DNA of 64,000 bases from Heliocidaris tuberculata (lineage: Eukaryota > Echinodermata > Echinoidea > Camarodonta > Echinometridae): the NCBI GenBank assembly GCA_025618425.1, contig CM046836.1:20096072-20160071 (forward strand). The letters run 5' to 3'. Positions 1-12,214 of the stretch are shown here, piece after piece. Numbering within the stretch: the stretch's first letter is position 1; every line of letters starts with the position of its first letter. The notes under the pieces were generated by a model that did no database searches, was not told where the DNA came from, and was given only the letters and a program-made list of their open reading frames with translations. The position numbers were made by a program, and so were the translations under genes.

Positions 1-57
1 CCTTGGCCTTTGGCACGCCTTGGCCTTAGCCTTGGCCTTGAGGGTTCCAAGCCTTGA
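1..57. repeat. CCTTGGCCTT minisatellite, copy 1
   Basis: Tandem, slightly degenerate units built from CCTTGGCCTTAG and CCTTGGCCTTGAGG run in from the window edge. The same array returns in the same orientation at 3644-3790, so the two bracket the LINE fragment as direct repeats. It may extend to the left of the window. Confidence 0.75.
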
Positions 58-235
58 TAATCTCCAGAAAATTCTAGGCATTTTCAAGGCAATATTACAA
101 GAAATACTGTTAATTGTTTTGTTTTTTGTGCAGTAACACTGTATCATGTAGGTAACACAAGATCTAGGTAATCATATTAGACTTGGGAAATGAATTCATG
201 TATTACAATTTTTTAGATTAATTTGATAGAATGAT

Positions 236-320
236 GTTGATCATAATAATGATGACGATGATGAAAATGATGATGATGATAATGAAAATAATGATGATGA
301 TGATAATAATAATAATAATA

Positions 321-351
<31 letters not shown>

Positions 352-400
352 CCACCATTTTTTAATTATTATGATGATGAAGATGATGATGACTGGATGA
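236..400. repeat. GAT/ATC microsatellite, mirrored
   Basis: A run of GAT and AAT triplets switches at about 320 to ATC triplets, so the two halves are inverted copies and could form a hairpin. Simple repeat with no coding meaning. Confidence 0.85.
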
Positions 401-1980
401 TGATGATTATGACAACAGTAATATCATATGAAGTACAGGTGCAGATTGGAACAAATATACCTGAATTTCTTGTCTTTCTGTGAGCATTTTGCAAGTTTGA
501 ACGAAGCATTTGCAAATTCTGGCGACTTTGATTAGGTATTCAGTTTTGGGTATAGGCCTACATCGGTTTTTGTGTGCTTTGTTTGGTAGGGCACTTGAAT
601 GGGGCGTAAAAGAGATAGGGTAAAACAGGAAGAAGAAAATTATGACTATATTGTGGATTATATACGCCCCAATACGCAGGGTAAATTGCATTAGATATTA
701 CATGTAGTCTTTTTAGGGTGTAAAATTTTATAAAGCTTGTTTGCTTTCCTCTCTCACATAATGTTGCTTAAGGATCTTGTAAAATTTTTACACCCCAATA
801 TACATACAATTATGATATAGCCCAGAAATGGCTTTTTAAAGGCTTCAGAATTTTAAAAAAAGAAAAGAAATGTTATCCTCGTTGCTTTGCTCCCTAATAT
901 ACATGTAGGCCTTTAAGTGTCATCGGCCTCGAATATAGGATAAAGCCAAAATAGCACTTGCAATTTTTAACATTTGAAAAAAATCTTAATTTTCGTTTGC
1001 CTTATTAATTTCCTGGACAAGAATTCCCCTGGGTTTTCAAGAATTTAATACCCCATTTGAGAAAACTAATAACCAATGTTCATAATTCGAAACTCTATAC
1101 CGCTTGACTGCAGTGCTCCTTTGCGAATTTTCTTAGGTTAAGTGCATAGAAACTGCATTTTTGTGCATTAAAAATGCAAAAAATGTACCACTCAATTGAA
1201 AAGTTACATACATTTTTTTCTATTTTATTTATATATATATATTCATTCATTTATTTATTTATTTATTATTTATTTATTTATTTTTTATTATTATTATCAT
1301 TATTATTATTTTTTTTAAAAATTTTTTTTTAATTATTTTTTCTTTTGATCGCCTTAATCTCAAGGTAGGCCACTAGAGCACTCGGTGTTATGCAACCTTG
1401 AACGAGACCTCACATTCACTATCTTGGCAAGAGGCCTAAAATTGTGAATTGGGTGGAGAAAATTATGAGTTTGAGAGCAGTGGCATATCTCCTGTTAAAA
1501 ATTATAGTAAAATATCATGCCTTGCATGACTTATTAGACAAATGCAAGCTCCCTATCAAGCTTTATTAAAGATAAAGTCCTGATGTTTGAGGCAAGAGCA
1601 CTACTATAAAAAATGAAGTCCCTTTTTATTGGTTAGCCCACTTTGCTAACTCACAAATAAATAACTAGTTAATTATCAGCTATTTAGGTCAAGGCATGTA
1701 AAAATTTATGTACAAATAGTAGGTCATGAAAAGGGGATTATGAAAAGTAGAATATATTTTTTCCACTAGGTCTTTGTAGGTGCCGTCTTTTCCAAAAAGG
1801 TGCCTTTTGGCAGTTACAACCCCCTCCCCTTTGAAAAATATTCAGTCACCCCTGCTGTCATTTGGTTCTTGCAGGCAATGCCTACTTTGTGTGTGTGTGT
1901 GTGTGCGTGTGTGTGTGTGTGTGCGAACCTCTGTATTTTTATGTTGTCAGGATGGAAGACATCATTTGATTTTTGTTGTT
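401..1980. other. AT-rich intergenic DNA, no gene seen
   Basis: I see no supported gene here. The segment is AT-rich, with a TTTA/TTAT low-complexity tract at 1200-1345 and a TG microsatellite at 1888-1923. A motif near 885 (TTGCTTTGCTCCCT) resembles motifs inside the hAT-like element at 59644-60447, so part of this stretch may be old transposon sequence. Confidence 0.5.
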
Positions 1981-1983
1981 CAA

Positions 1984-3036
1984 AGATGGGAGGTCGTTTT
2001 GTGTTTTTATGTAACTATGATATTGGTAAAATGGATCTTAAGAACATACCCCCTTTCTATATAGAACTTTTAAGAGTTTGGCAAGAAATGAAAAAATGTA
2101 GATTTTATGAAGAAGATAGACATAACCTTATCATATTCAATAATACAGATGTGTGTATAAGAAATAAAACGTTTTATGATGAAGATTTGTTTAAAAAGGG
2201 AATATGCATGTTTCGGGATGTTATGGAAAATAGAAATATGAAACCGTATACTCATTTTTGGAATATGGGAATTAAAGGTAATAGTTTGTTAAAATTACAT
2301 GACATATGTTCAGTTATTCCAGATAAATATAAGGAGGAAAATTTTATGTATATTGATACTTCTAAATACGATACTTATTTTTAAAAATTTCAAAAAATGT
2401 TGAACCATTGTCTGGTTTGAAATCAAGGAAAGTTTATAATTACTTTATTAAGCAGCTGCAGAATGAGTATGTTCTACAGGTAAGGGATGGACATAGTCAA
2501 TTTAGTTTCACCGCCATGGAACTGAGAGAAATATTTTTAAGAGTAAAAGGCTCCATCCTCTGTAGCAAATTGCGAGAATTCCAATTTAAATTATTACATG
2601 GAGCTGTTTATACTAATGAGAATCTATTCAAGTTTGGTTTCATTTCGGATAATTTATGCTCCTTTTGTAAAAAGGAGGCTGAAACATACCCACACTTATT
2701 TCTTAAATGTCAAATAGTTGATACACTTTGGGAAAAAGTAGTAAGACATTTGCAGCTATCTAAAATTGGACTAGGGTCATGGGCTGAGATATTTCTTGGG
2801 CTATCGGGGAAATCTTCAAGGATAAATCTGTGTAATACTGTAATTTTTTTGTTGAAGCATATTATTTTTTCTGCAAGGTCAAAGGGAATGATTCCTAGAA
2901 AGTACTAGAGTACTAGAAAGTACTTTAAAATTGATTACTAGTTATAGAGAAAATGAAAAGAAATTAGAGAAGAAGAGGGGAAAATTACATGTACATTTGG
3001 AGAAGTGGGAGGAGTTAAACTTTTCTTTGTTTTGAA
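1984..3036 (+). pseudogene. 3' end of an L1/Tx1-like LINE ORF2 (frameshifted)
   Basis: This is the C-terminal part of a non-LTR retrotransposon ORF2, after the reverse transcriptase. Frame one runs from about 1984 to 2384, and the reading then shifts near 2370 into 2385-2907. The second part has the Cys-rich ending usual for L1/Tx1 ORF2 (zf-RVT type): CSFCKKEAETYPHLFLKC, with C-x2-C, H and C. A short duplication of AGTACTAGAAAGTACT near 2900 shifts the frame again, and the basic tail continues to about 3036. Reverse transcriptase and endonuclease are absent, which fits a 5'-truncated insertion. It resembles the missing 3' part of the LINE at 60.8-63.5 kb. It is broken by at least two frameshifts and cannot be functional. 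Confidence 0.8.
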
Positions 3037-3643
3037 TAGGGCATATTTTTGTTTTATGACGTAGGAAGTCAAAGCGAAACACCGAAAGGATGTGGGGTGT
3101 TTGTGTGTGATGTGTGTGCTGTGTGCTGTGTGTTGTGTGTGTTTGTTGTGTGTGGGTGCGGGTGTGTGTGTGTGTGAAGGGTGGGGGAGGGGGATGTGGA
3201 TAAAATCTTTCCTTTTTCACAAGATCAAGTATATGTAAGATCGTGGGATTAGGTGCCTTTCCCCCTGTCTTTGTTTTTCTTCTTTTTGGACAAAGCTCAT
3301 CTCAAGAGTTTTAGGTCCATTCAAATGATTTACATGTACATGTTTACACTTTGTTTGATGTATGATATAGTTTGTATGTAATTAGGTGCATATCCCTGCT
3401 TCCCCCCCCCTAATTTTGTTGGAACACGTCTTAACTTTAAAACTTTTAAGTCCATTTACATGATTTACTTATACTTTGCATTCAATATATGACATAATTT
3501 GTTTCAATGTATGATATAATTTGTGATTATGTGATTATTTTCAATGTATGATATAATTTGTATGTGATTATGTGAAAAGGGAAAGAAATAAAAATGGAAA
3601 GAAACCCTCCAAAAATGCTCCATTTTTCTCCTCCTTTCTTTAT
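3037..3643 (+). mobile_element. Probable 3' UTR of the Tx1-like LINE
   Basis: Non-coding sequence following the LINE ORF. It holds a GT-rich microsatellite at 3096-3180 and a repeated motif TGTATGATATAATTTG (near 3350, 3505 and 3545), and ends A-rich at about 3575-3600. The 3' boundary is a guess from the A-rich end just before the minisatellite. Confidence 0.45.
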
Positions 3644-3790
3644 TAATGCCTTGGCCTCGAGGTTTCAAGCCTTGGCCTTAGTCTTGGCCTTTAGGGTCAA
3701 AGCCTTGGCCTTGCCAGTCAATGCCCTGGCCTTAGCCTTGGCCTTGAGGGTCAAAGCCTTGGCCTCAGCCTTGGCCTTGAGGTTTGGGCC
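3644..3790. repeat. CCTTGGCCTT minisatellite, copy 2
   Basis: About ten degenerate units of CCTTGGCCTTGAGGGTCAAAG type, the same family and orientation as positions 1-57. Any open reading frame through it (Leu/Ala repeats) is a by-product of the repeat. Confidence 0.85.
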
Positions 3791-5059
3791 TTGACTACAA
3801 CACTGATGATCGAAATGTTATTTCATTATCAAAATACACGGCATGTAAATTTTATTCGGTAACGTCAATGCCGAATATGAGGATATTCGGCTACCTCATG
3901 CACTGCAAGAGTATGAGGGCGTTTGCTGCCCGAAATCATCCGGCCGTTTTTAAAACTTGCGAATCGGTTCAATTGAGACCATGACATTTAACAGAAATGA
4001 CTGGCTTTCTGAAATGGTATTATACAAATATAAACTGTCATGAGAGGTTTTGGTTGGAAATATGGTCCTCGAGGGGACGTGAACAGAGACTATTTTCATG
4101 AGGGGCGTTGCCCCGAAGGAAAATGGTCGTCTTCACGTCACCGAGGGTACCATAGTTTAAACAGAGACTCGTATGTAGGTAGTATAATTATATTTAGTTT
4201 CCGTCATCTTGAGCAAAAGCCTCAATCTACTCATCTACTTATGATAATCTGCACCTTAGGGTATGGTATGGTAGATCGCACACGTACGTGCACAAACAGT
4301 TTAAAGAAGGGATTAATTTGCGCGGATATCAAACGTGTGATGATGACATCATCACGAGCCGGTGCCTAAAACAATGAATATCGTCATAATGTAGTAAGCA
4401 CTTTTCGTGTGTGATGTCATACGCCGTATATAATATCCGTGAATAGTACTACTATTCACGGATCGTGGCGTCAGATATTACCCTCCATGGCAATTTGCTC
4501 ATTTGTATGGGGCTAGTGGAAATTGTATTTTGTCGCATGACGCGCACTGGACCAATCAATTGCGCAAATTCTTTTCATGACGGTATAATAAAAAATATAT
4601 CGGCTTATAGTAACAAATCATAACATTTCACAACCTGTACAAACATCCTATTCATAGTTTTACACGATCGTACTGTAGCTCATACCTCGCTCAAAGAGAA
4701 TAAGATTTTCTGTGCTGAATCGTATCATGAACTTGAGGTAAACAAAATTTATACACATGAGTCATTTCACTATTCTGGATATCTCACCCGTAATGAACCA
4801 GCATTCTAGAAGAAGGCTAATTAGCGCCCGAAAATGCAGAACGGGCAATCGCAGGCCTTCCGTGACGGTCGCCATCTTGATCAATACAGTCACGTCACGT
4901 CACCAGTGTGACCAGCGTTAAAAATGGACTTATGCTCGGGAGCAGCGAAAAATTCTGCCAAATCCACCAAAAAAAAAAAAAAAAAAAAAAAGGTTATCAG
5001 GATTTTTTTTTTTTTTTTTTGGGGGGGGACTTTTTACTCAAAAATTCTCTGATAATCAA

Positions 5060-5096
<37 letters not shown>

Positions 5097-5674
5097 TAAC
5101 AAAAGGTTATCAGCATTTTTGGGGTGTATTTTTACTCAAAAATTCTCTGACAAGCAAAAAAAAACAACAACAACAACAAAAAAAAAACACCAGAATTATG
5201 CTAGAATTATGCTAAATTGGGTCAAATTATGCTAAGAATAATGCTATATGCTAAAGCGGTCAAAATTATGTCAAAAAGCAGAATTATGCTAGATTTGGCA
5301 ACGTTGCACGTCACTGCTTAGAATTATTTGGCTAATGTGTATAAACCAATATTTGTATTCATAAACATCATAACTCTTTGGTATATCATATATCAAAGGT
5401 CTCCATTAACAAGAAATGTTGCTCTTCTGTGTAATAAATTAAATAAATGGTAGCGAAAGTATCAATATTTGTATAAGTGCCATAATCGTGATTAATCTTG
5501 GGTCCACCGTACACCAAAGGTCTCCAGTGATAAGAAAATTGATCTATGGTGTAGTATAATAGTAGCTCATAAATGATAACAAAACGCACTGCTGCTCTCC
5601 TCGTCGTTCTTTCAATTTTGTTTTGTTTTGTTTGTTTGTTTTGTTGTTGTTGTTTTTTGTTTTTGTTGTTGTTT

Positions 5675-5710
<36 letters not shown>

Positions 5711-6722
5711 TTTTTGGGGGGGGGGTTCTGGCATCTGTACCCCTTATCGATTTCGTTTAGGCACTGGGGGGCAGGGGGGCAGAGTGCCCCCCTGTCAAAA
5801 CATGTGATAACCCCCCCCCCCCCCCCCCCCCCTGAGCGACCCTTTTTTAGGGCTGGCGAGAAAAAAATTATGGCCACCCAACACACCCCCCCCCCTATTT
5901 TTCACCGTTTCTTCATTCTCCATTTTCCTTATTCATGATCCCCTACTTCTTCATTTTTGACATCTCCTACCTCCTATTGAGCTTCGTACTATTTTAAGCT
6001 AACCGTTTCTTCTTCATATTAATCCATCAATTCTCCAATAATGCATGGCTCTCCTTCCAACGCCTACCTTTTTCACGCTACAATAATATCTTTAGTTTCA
6101 TTTCATTCCGTTCCCCAGTATGCCGTTCTTTTCCTTACCTCTGATTTCTGCCTGTACTAAAGGCCCCTATAATCTTTATCTGGAAACCAGGAGCAAGTGC
6201 CTATTGCATGTGATATCATAGACCATAAACAAACTCCTTTACATGTAAATATATATTGTTTTTAAAACAGAAGATTTTCGCGAATCATCTGCGAATGCCA
6301 GTCTTTATAGATTTCTACACACACAAGTACTGCACATTTACCTATTGTACCATTTGACCAAAACAGACTCGCTCTTATTACATTGGGTATACCACCGCGG
6401 CACCGCCTGTGTTAACAATTAAGGTTTTTTGGAGCATAGGGTCCGAACACCTAGTTGAGGGAGTTTATTTGGGAGAGTTTAAAATTACAATTTCCTTTAA
6501 AATGACCCCATAAATGAGTTTCTGAAAGTGCTTCCATATTTAATATTGGTCAGTAGGTATCATTTTACTGCTGTACTGAATTTAGTACTTTTAGACAAGT
6601 GCACAATTCAGCCAAAAATCGAAGCTATATGCCGCCGTATACTAGTAGTGCTTCGGCAACTCCCTATGACTATGATGAATATACTAGGTGTGGAAAAAAC
6701 AACTTTGGACAGTTTTGATCTG
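3791..6722. other. Intergenic DNA with homopolymer-rich degenerate repeats
   Basis: No supported gene. A 29 bp perfect palindrome lies at 4435-4463 (centre TAGTACTACTA). At 4964-5175, A-runs alternate with two copies of GGTTATCAG...TTCTCTGA. A TTG repeat at 5640-5715 and C-runs at 5810-5895 surround a GAGCGACCC...GGGCTGGCGAG motif. The last motif is shared with the hAT-like elements at 28.5 and 52.9 kb, so 5720-5895 is probably a decayed relative. Nothing recognisable from 5900 to 6722. Confidence 0.5.
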
Positions 6723-7266
6723 TAATAACTAAAAACGTATACCTCGTATCAGTCTGAGGTTTTTACATTGTAAAGTTAAAGGATGTAATATTTATTGGAA
6801 GCAAGTTTTATTACGTTTCTCTGAATACTTTTCTTTAAATATTGCTCTGAATATTTAATTAGATTTTTCACTTTTTAAAAAAGCAAGGCCACAAAATCTG
6901 TGTACCAGTAATTAATTCAGAACACAACTATTACCACTGAGTGTTGCAGTTAAACTTCCAGAACACCTTTTTAACCCAGAGTCATGATTCATTTTTGACA
7001 CTGGACAGCAAAATGTTGTGAGAAATGACAACTGCAACACACAATGTCAGTTGTTGTGTTCTGAATTGATTATTCATACACACTGATTTTGTGGCCTTGA
7101 TTTTTCAAAAAGTGAAAAATCTAATTGAATATTCAGAGCAATATTTTAAGAAAAGTATTCAGAGAAATGTCATGCACGAAACTTGCTTCGAATGAATTTT
7201 ATATCCTTCACCTTTACAATGTAAAAACCTCAGTTTGATACGATATATAATTTTTGAGTCATAAAC
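6723..7266. mobile_element. Foldback/MITE-like inverted repeat element
   Basis: The two arms (about 6723-6950 and 7030-7266) are inverted copies. GAGGTTTTTACATTGTAAAG on the left matches the reverse complement of the sequence near 7210-7235, and AAGGCCACAAAATC likewise matches the sequence near 7085. It has no coding capacity. The pairing and short length fit a non-autonomous DNA transposon. I could not fix a target duplication. Confidence 0.75.
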
Positions 7267-7346
7267 AGTCAAAAGTGTTCAAAGTGTTTTTTAAACAGTA
7301 CTTTGTACAGTTTGATGTGAATTGTCTGTGTGAGTAAATGTACTTA

Positions 7347-10300
7347 TAGTCCGTTGTCAAGTGGTCAAAAAATAGCCTTTTAAAAAATTTTATGAGGGAT
7401 TTTTGGAAACATACATTTTTAGAAAGATGATGTCATGCATAAAACTAGAAACGATGCTTCCAAATTTTAAAATGGGTCTAAAGTTACTTTTCAGGTATTT
7501 TTAGAATGCTGATTTTGGTTAGATTTATGGTTTTTAAAATTATTTTTCGAAAATGCTCTTAAGTGTAATAGGGATAGCAATTTTCAATGTTTGCATATCA
7601 ATGATATTAGAGATGACTTTCATAGAAAAATAATGCAGAAAAAATATATAATTATATAAAATATAGGCTTTTATTCATATCTTATTTCATACACCCTCTA
7701 CGATAATTATGAAACATCGTCTTATACTCTGATGACTGTTTCTTACAGTGTTAAACATCAAATCGTATATTAGTGACCAATAGTAGATCAATGGCATAAT
7801 TCATTAAATTATATACTTTGAAAAGTGTTGGCACATGGAGTGACAGTCAAAATTAACAGTTGTATAAAAGAAGATATCAACAGAAAACACGATAAAAACT
7901 ACTTTCGAAAAATCAACTCAAGGCAATTTCAATAGCCCTGTTTATCACCTTTAGAAGTGTGCGAACATTACAATGGCGTATTACGTAATCCGAACCTGAT
8001 TTCTATGGGCAGTACAATAGGCCTTTGAAACTGCCCTTGAGTTTATTTTTCGAAAGTAGTTTTTATCGTGTTAGAATTAGAATAGTGGTAAGCAACAGGA
8101 TCAAAACCCACACTGATTGTACAACAAACAATTTTCGTCTTGATAGCTGCTTCTCTTTTAGTATTGTCTCCCCTTTTTCTTGGTATTCTTTCTTTACACG
8201 AATTGTTTCCAAAATTACGATTCATCACAATGTTATCTGTCATTTCATCCTGGCGTTATGCTTATGATGATAACTGGCCCTTACCATGAACCAAAAATCC
8301 ACCCTTCGGCATGCTACAACAAAAACATAAACTTCCATTCATTCAAGTAGATCCTGAGGAGAGATATAAGTTTGTCATACTTTGAGCTAAACATTAAGGT
8401 AAATTTGATATGTAACATCAGCTCCTCCATTCTTGTAAAGCAAATTGAGATATCATACTGTTGAGCTATTATCAGAATTCCCTCTCCTCGTCTTGCTAAA
8501 CGATCTCTCTCTCCCTCTCACTCTCTCTGACTTTCTTCTTCTTCTTCTTCTTCTTCTTCTTCTTCATCACTGTCCTCTGTCACTGTCCATATGCATGATC
8601 TACTACCATTTCTTCTTATCAAGAGTTAATTTTTTTTTTATCATGATTGAAAATATTTCCATTAAAATTTTTTTCAGAGAAAAGGATGATAATGTTAGAT
8701 TATATAGAAATGATGGAAGCCCTTAACAAAACAGGCTTAAAAACAACTAAGGTAGGTAATTACTCTGTATAATAACAAAAAAAATAAACTTTTTTGTTTT
8801 AAAATAATATACCTATTCCATGCAAATGAAAGAAGGCAAATAATGAATTCATAGTGAATAGCGTGGAGTTGAAAAACAAAGGAATTGCATGTATTTGGAT
8901 TTTGGAGAAAGTGGAGGAGAGAGAGAGAGAGGGGGTTAAGAGGTGGAGGGAGAATTCTGATAGCACATCAAGATAAAGAAATATAAATCTAAATAATATG
9001 TTGATTTATAATATTTTCAAAGAGTACACTTTAACATTTCCTGTATTCAATCACTTCCGTAAATTAAGAATTATTTCACAGCTTCATGAGATTTGAACGG
9101 TGAGTGGTATGAGGTCCAAGAATGTAGGAGCTGATGCCAAAAGCCTGCAGCTCAAAGGACCAAAATTCCAAGAGACCGACAGCCCACCAGGTCTCCCGGG
9201 CCTTCTGAGAGTTTTTTTTCCCAGGGTTCACTAGATGGATGGTCAATAAGACTTCTTCCTTTTATGTATATAGGGATATTTCTTTGTTTTATGGTTCTCG
9301 TTGGCGATCGGTTGAGGGAACCTTTTGTAAATGTCGGTCTCGATACGATACTGCGATACGAACCCGATATATAAGGCCGGTTCTCATTTAGAAACATAAC
9401 GCCAGGATGCAATGCAATGACAGAAAAAAAATGAGATGAATATTTATTTAACAAAAACAAAACAAAAAACAAAACAAAACAAAAACAAAAAAAAACAATG
9501 GGCAAATGGGCATACCGTGCACTAGTGTGCAAGAGATTGGTAGAAGCCAAAAAGAGGGGAAGAATATGCTGTTTAAAAACACTTTGTATGTTAAGAACTC
9601 ACTGCACTATTCGAAGAAGAGTAGGGGGAAACCCCGGTGTAGTGGTACACCTGCATATCCCAGTCAGTTATATCGGGAGGAGAGACCTGAGGGTTACAGT
9701 GATTCATTTTGCTTTCCCCCTCCCAGGCACACGTGACGCCATATCATTAATGATAATATTAATAATAATGATGATAATAATAATAATAATTACAACAAAA
9801 TACTGAGAGAGAAAAAAGTAAAACCATGAAGAAGAAAATTGTTGGTGTAAGTGTTGATCGTGTTGTATAGCACTCTTCTATTGTGATTTTTTTTACATAA
9901 CTTTTGATTTTGACTGTCACTCAATGTGCCAACATATTTTCAAATAAATATTAAAATGAATATTATATTGTATACTATTGTATTATATTTCATCATATTA
10001 TCTAATATTATGATGAATATTATGCCACTAATTTATTACTTTTTACTGATATACGATTTTATGTAAGTACACTGCATCGATATCTACCACGTATACTGTC
10101 GGAAACAGTCTTAGAGCAGAAGACAATGCTTCATAATTATCGCAGAGGGCGTATAAAAGATATTAATAAAAACCTAATTTTTTTAGGTATTTATATATTT
10201 GCTGCATTATTTTTTTTTCCACGAAAGTCATCTCTAATATCATTTCTATACAAACAATGGGAATTCATATCATTATTGCAATTAAGGGTATTAAAAAAAA

Positions 10301-10485
10301 AATATTCGAAAATCATGAATTTGACCAAATCAGCATTCTAAAAAATACCTGAAAAATAACTTTAGACCCATTTTAAGATGTGGAAACAACGTTTATAGTT
10401 TTATTAATGACATCATCTTTCTCAAAATGTATGTTTCCAAAATCCTCACAAAATTTCCCATGTTTGACCATTTGACAACGGACTA
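7347..10485. mobile_element. 3.1 kb inverted-repeat element, TTA duplication (Harbinger-like, non-autonomous)
   Basis: The ends read TAGTCCGTTGTCAA and its inverse TTGACAACGGACTA, flanked on both sides by TTA (7344-7346 and 10486-10488). The inverted arms are long and degenerate (about 7347-7930 and 9880-10485). A 3 bp TTA duplication is what PIF/Harbinger elements make (TWA). The 2 kb interior contains a nested foldback, a TTC microsatellite (8531-8566) and no recognisable transposase, so this is a non-autonomous derivative. Superfamily assignment rests only on the duplication and is inference. Confidence 0.7.
7886..8072. mobile_element. 187 bp foldback element nested in the left arm
   Basis: Terminal inverted repeats AACACGATAAAAACTACTTT / AAAGTAGTTTTTATCGTGTT are flanked by the direct repeat AGAA (7882-7885 and 8073-8076). 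It sits inside the left part of the 3.1 kb element and therefore inserted later. Confidence 0.75.
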
Positions 10486-10560
10486 TTAATTGTCTTACCT
10501 TTTCCACTTAATAATCAAATCATACCGGAGTTTTAAGAATAGGAATATGAGCAGGGGCTA

Positions 10561-10564
<4 letters not shown>

Positions 10565-10602
<38 letters not shown>
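10565..10602. repeat. GA microsatellite
   Basis: Near-perfect AG dinucleotide run of about 38 bp just outside the 3.1 kb element, inside AG-rich DNA to about 10680. A CT-rich complement follows at 10740-11030. Confidence 0.85.
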
Positions 10603-11293
10603 CGGGTCAGAGGTAGGTAAAGGAGAGGAAAGAGAGTTAAAAAGAATAAGGAGTAAAAAAGAAAGGATATCTTTATTAAAAGAAATGTGTGTGATGCAAG
10701 TCGAGGAAAGGGGGGGGGGGGGACCTTACTGTACCGATTTTCTTTTTAACTTCTTACTTTTTCTTTCTCTCCCTATTTCTCTCTTAACTCATGCTTTTTA
10801 GTCTCTTTCCCTGTGAATCCTCACATATTCAATTCTTTCTTACTCTTTAAATATGTGAATCTTCACACATTCTATTCTTTCTTACTCTTTAACTTTGTTC
10901 ATTCCTCCTCACTCTCTCTCTTCTTGTCACCCCTTACAATAATACTTTTTTAGTTCTCTCCCCCAAAAGCCCCGCCCCTCCCTCTCCTACCCCCCCCCTC
11001 TCTCTCTCTCATATCTTATCCCTTTTTGTTTTTGCCCCTTATCAAACTGTTATTTACACATCTCCATCTCATCCCGTAGTTCAACCTTATACAGTTATAA
11101 CATTCCACTTTGAACTTTGTATCTTCTATTCTACGTAATTGACCCTTGTACTACCGCTGTGTTGATTTTTGATACACATTATATGAGGAATAAGTGTGGA
11201 TTGCAAAAGATCGAAAGCAAGGAAATGAGATGAATGGAACTGTTATTTAAAAATATCCACAAGATACTCTACTTTGTTATTTTTTTCTAGTTA
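10603..11293. other. Low-complexity intergenic stretch
   Basis: AG-rich then CT-rich DNA with a G-run near 10715. Two copies of a roughly 30 bp motif containing ATTCTTTCTTACTCTTTAA lie near 10830 and 10875. No gene seen. Confidence 0.5.
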
Positions 11294-11295
11294 TA

Positions 11296-12212
11296 CGCTC
11301 TTAAAATGGTGGGTAAATTTAGTTGGGTAACTGCTGGTTGGTTAAAAATATTCCCAATTTTGGGCTATACCAACTGGACACTCGAGTGGTGTAACCAATA
11401 TTGGTCAATAATTTTTACCTAAATATTGGGCATATATTTACCAGTAGTGTTTGGTAAGTATGGGTTGGGTAGTTGTTGCCCTGTAGTTGCGTAATTTTGT
11501 CACATTCCCATTGCCAGTTGGGTAAATTTTGTTGGGTAACTGATGGTTGGTTAGAAATTCGCATAGAAATTTACCAACAGCTATTTGGTAAATCAGGGTT
11601 GGGAAATTCTTACCCTGATGTTGTGTAATTTTGTCACATCCCTTAGCGTTGTTGGGTAATTTTTTTTTTGCCCAACGTGTGGTAAATATTTTTACCCAAT
11701 AATGGGTAAAACACTTATATGAATATTCATGAATTTTTAGAAGGGTATGGTTTGGGGTGGCCCGATTTACTAACTGTCACCAAATGCATTAAAAAAAAAA
11801 AAAGGGGTATATAAGAGCTTCACTACACTGGATAGGATAGGACTAGGATAGGATAGGTTAAGATATAGGACTAGAAAAGGATAGAATAGCTTACATTAGG
11901 ATAGGATTGATGAGATTCAGACCCAGAAAGACATAGAAACAGTTTCTTTTTTTCTTTTTTTTTACCTAGGTTGGAGGAAAAAAGGAAACAATTTGGCAAG
12001 TGAATTTGCCAAACTGCATAATATTTATTACCCAACAGCTGGACAAATAGAGGGTCGGGCAATCACTGGGTGAAATTGGTTGGGCAAATAATTACCCAAC
12101 TGAGAATATAACCAACATTTGGGCAATTGTAGAGCCAAATTTGATTTGCCCAACAACATAGTAAATGGATTGCCCAACATCAGTTGGGGAAATTTTAATT
12201 CTTTTAAGAGTG
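11296..12212. mobile_element. TA-flanked MITE with internal TTGGGTAA repeats
   Basis: The ends CGCTCTTAAAA and TTTTAAGAGTG are inverted copies, bracketed by TA (11294-11295 and 12213-12214). The interior is full of short motifs such as GGTTGGGTAA and, inverted in the second half, TTACCCAAC. Short open frames in it are incidental. The ends resemble those of the MITE at 44173-44381, which suggests one family. The TA duplication suits a Tc1/mariner-type origin. Confidence 0.7.
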
Positions 12213-12214
12213 TA

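Noticed and set aside
4040..4369. 109-codon frame (MRGFGWKYGPRG...)
   Set aside because: No recognisable domain, splice context or conservation evidence; compatible with a chance frame.
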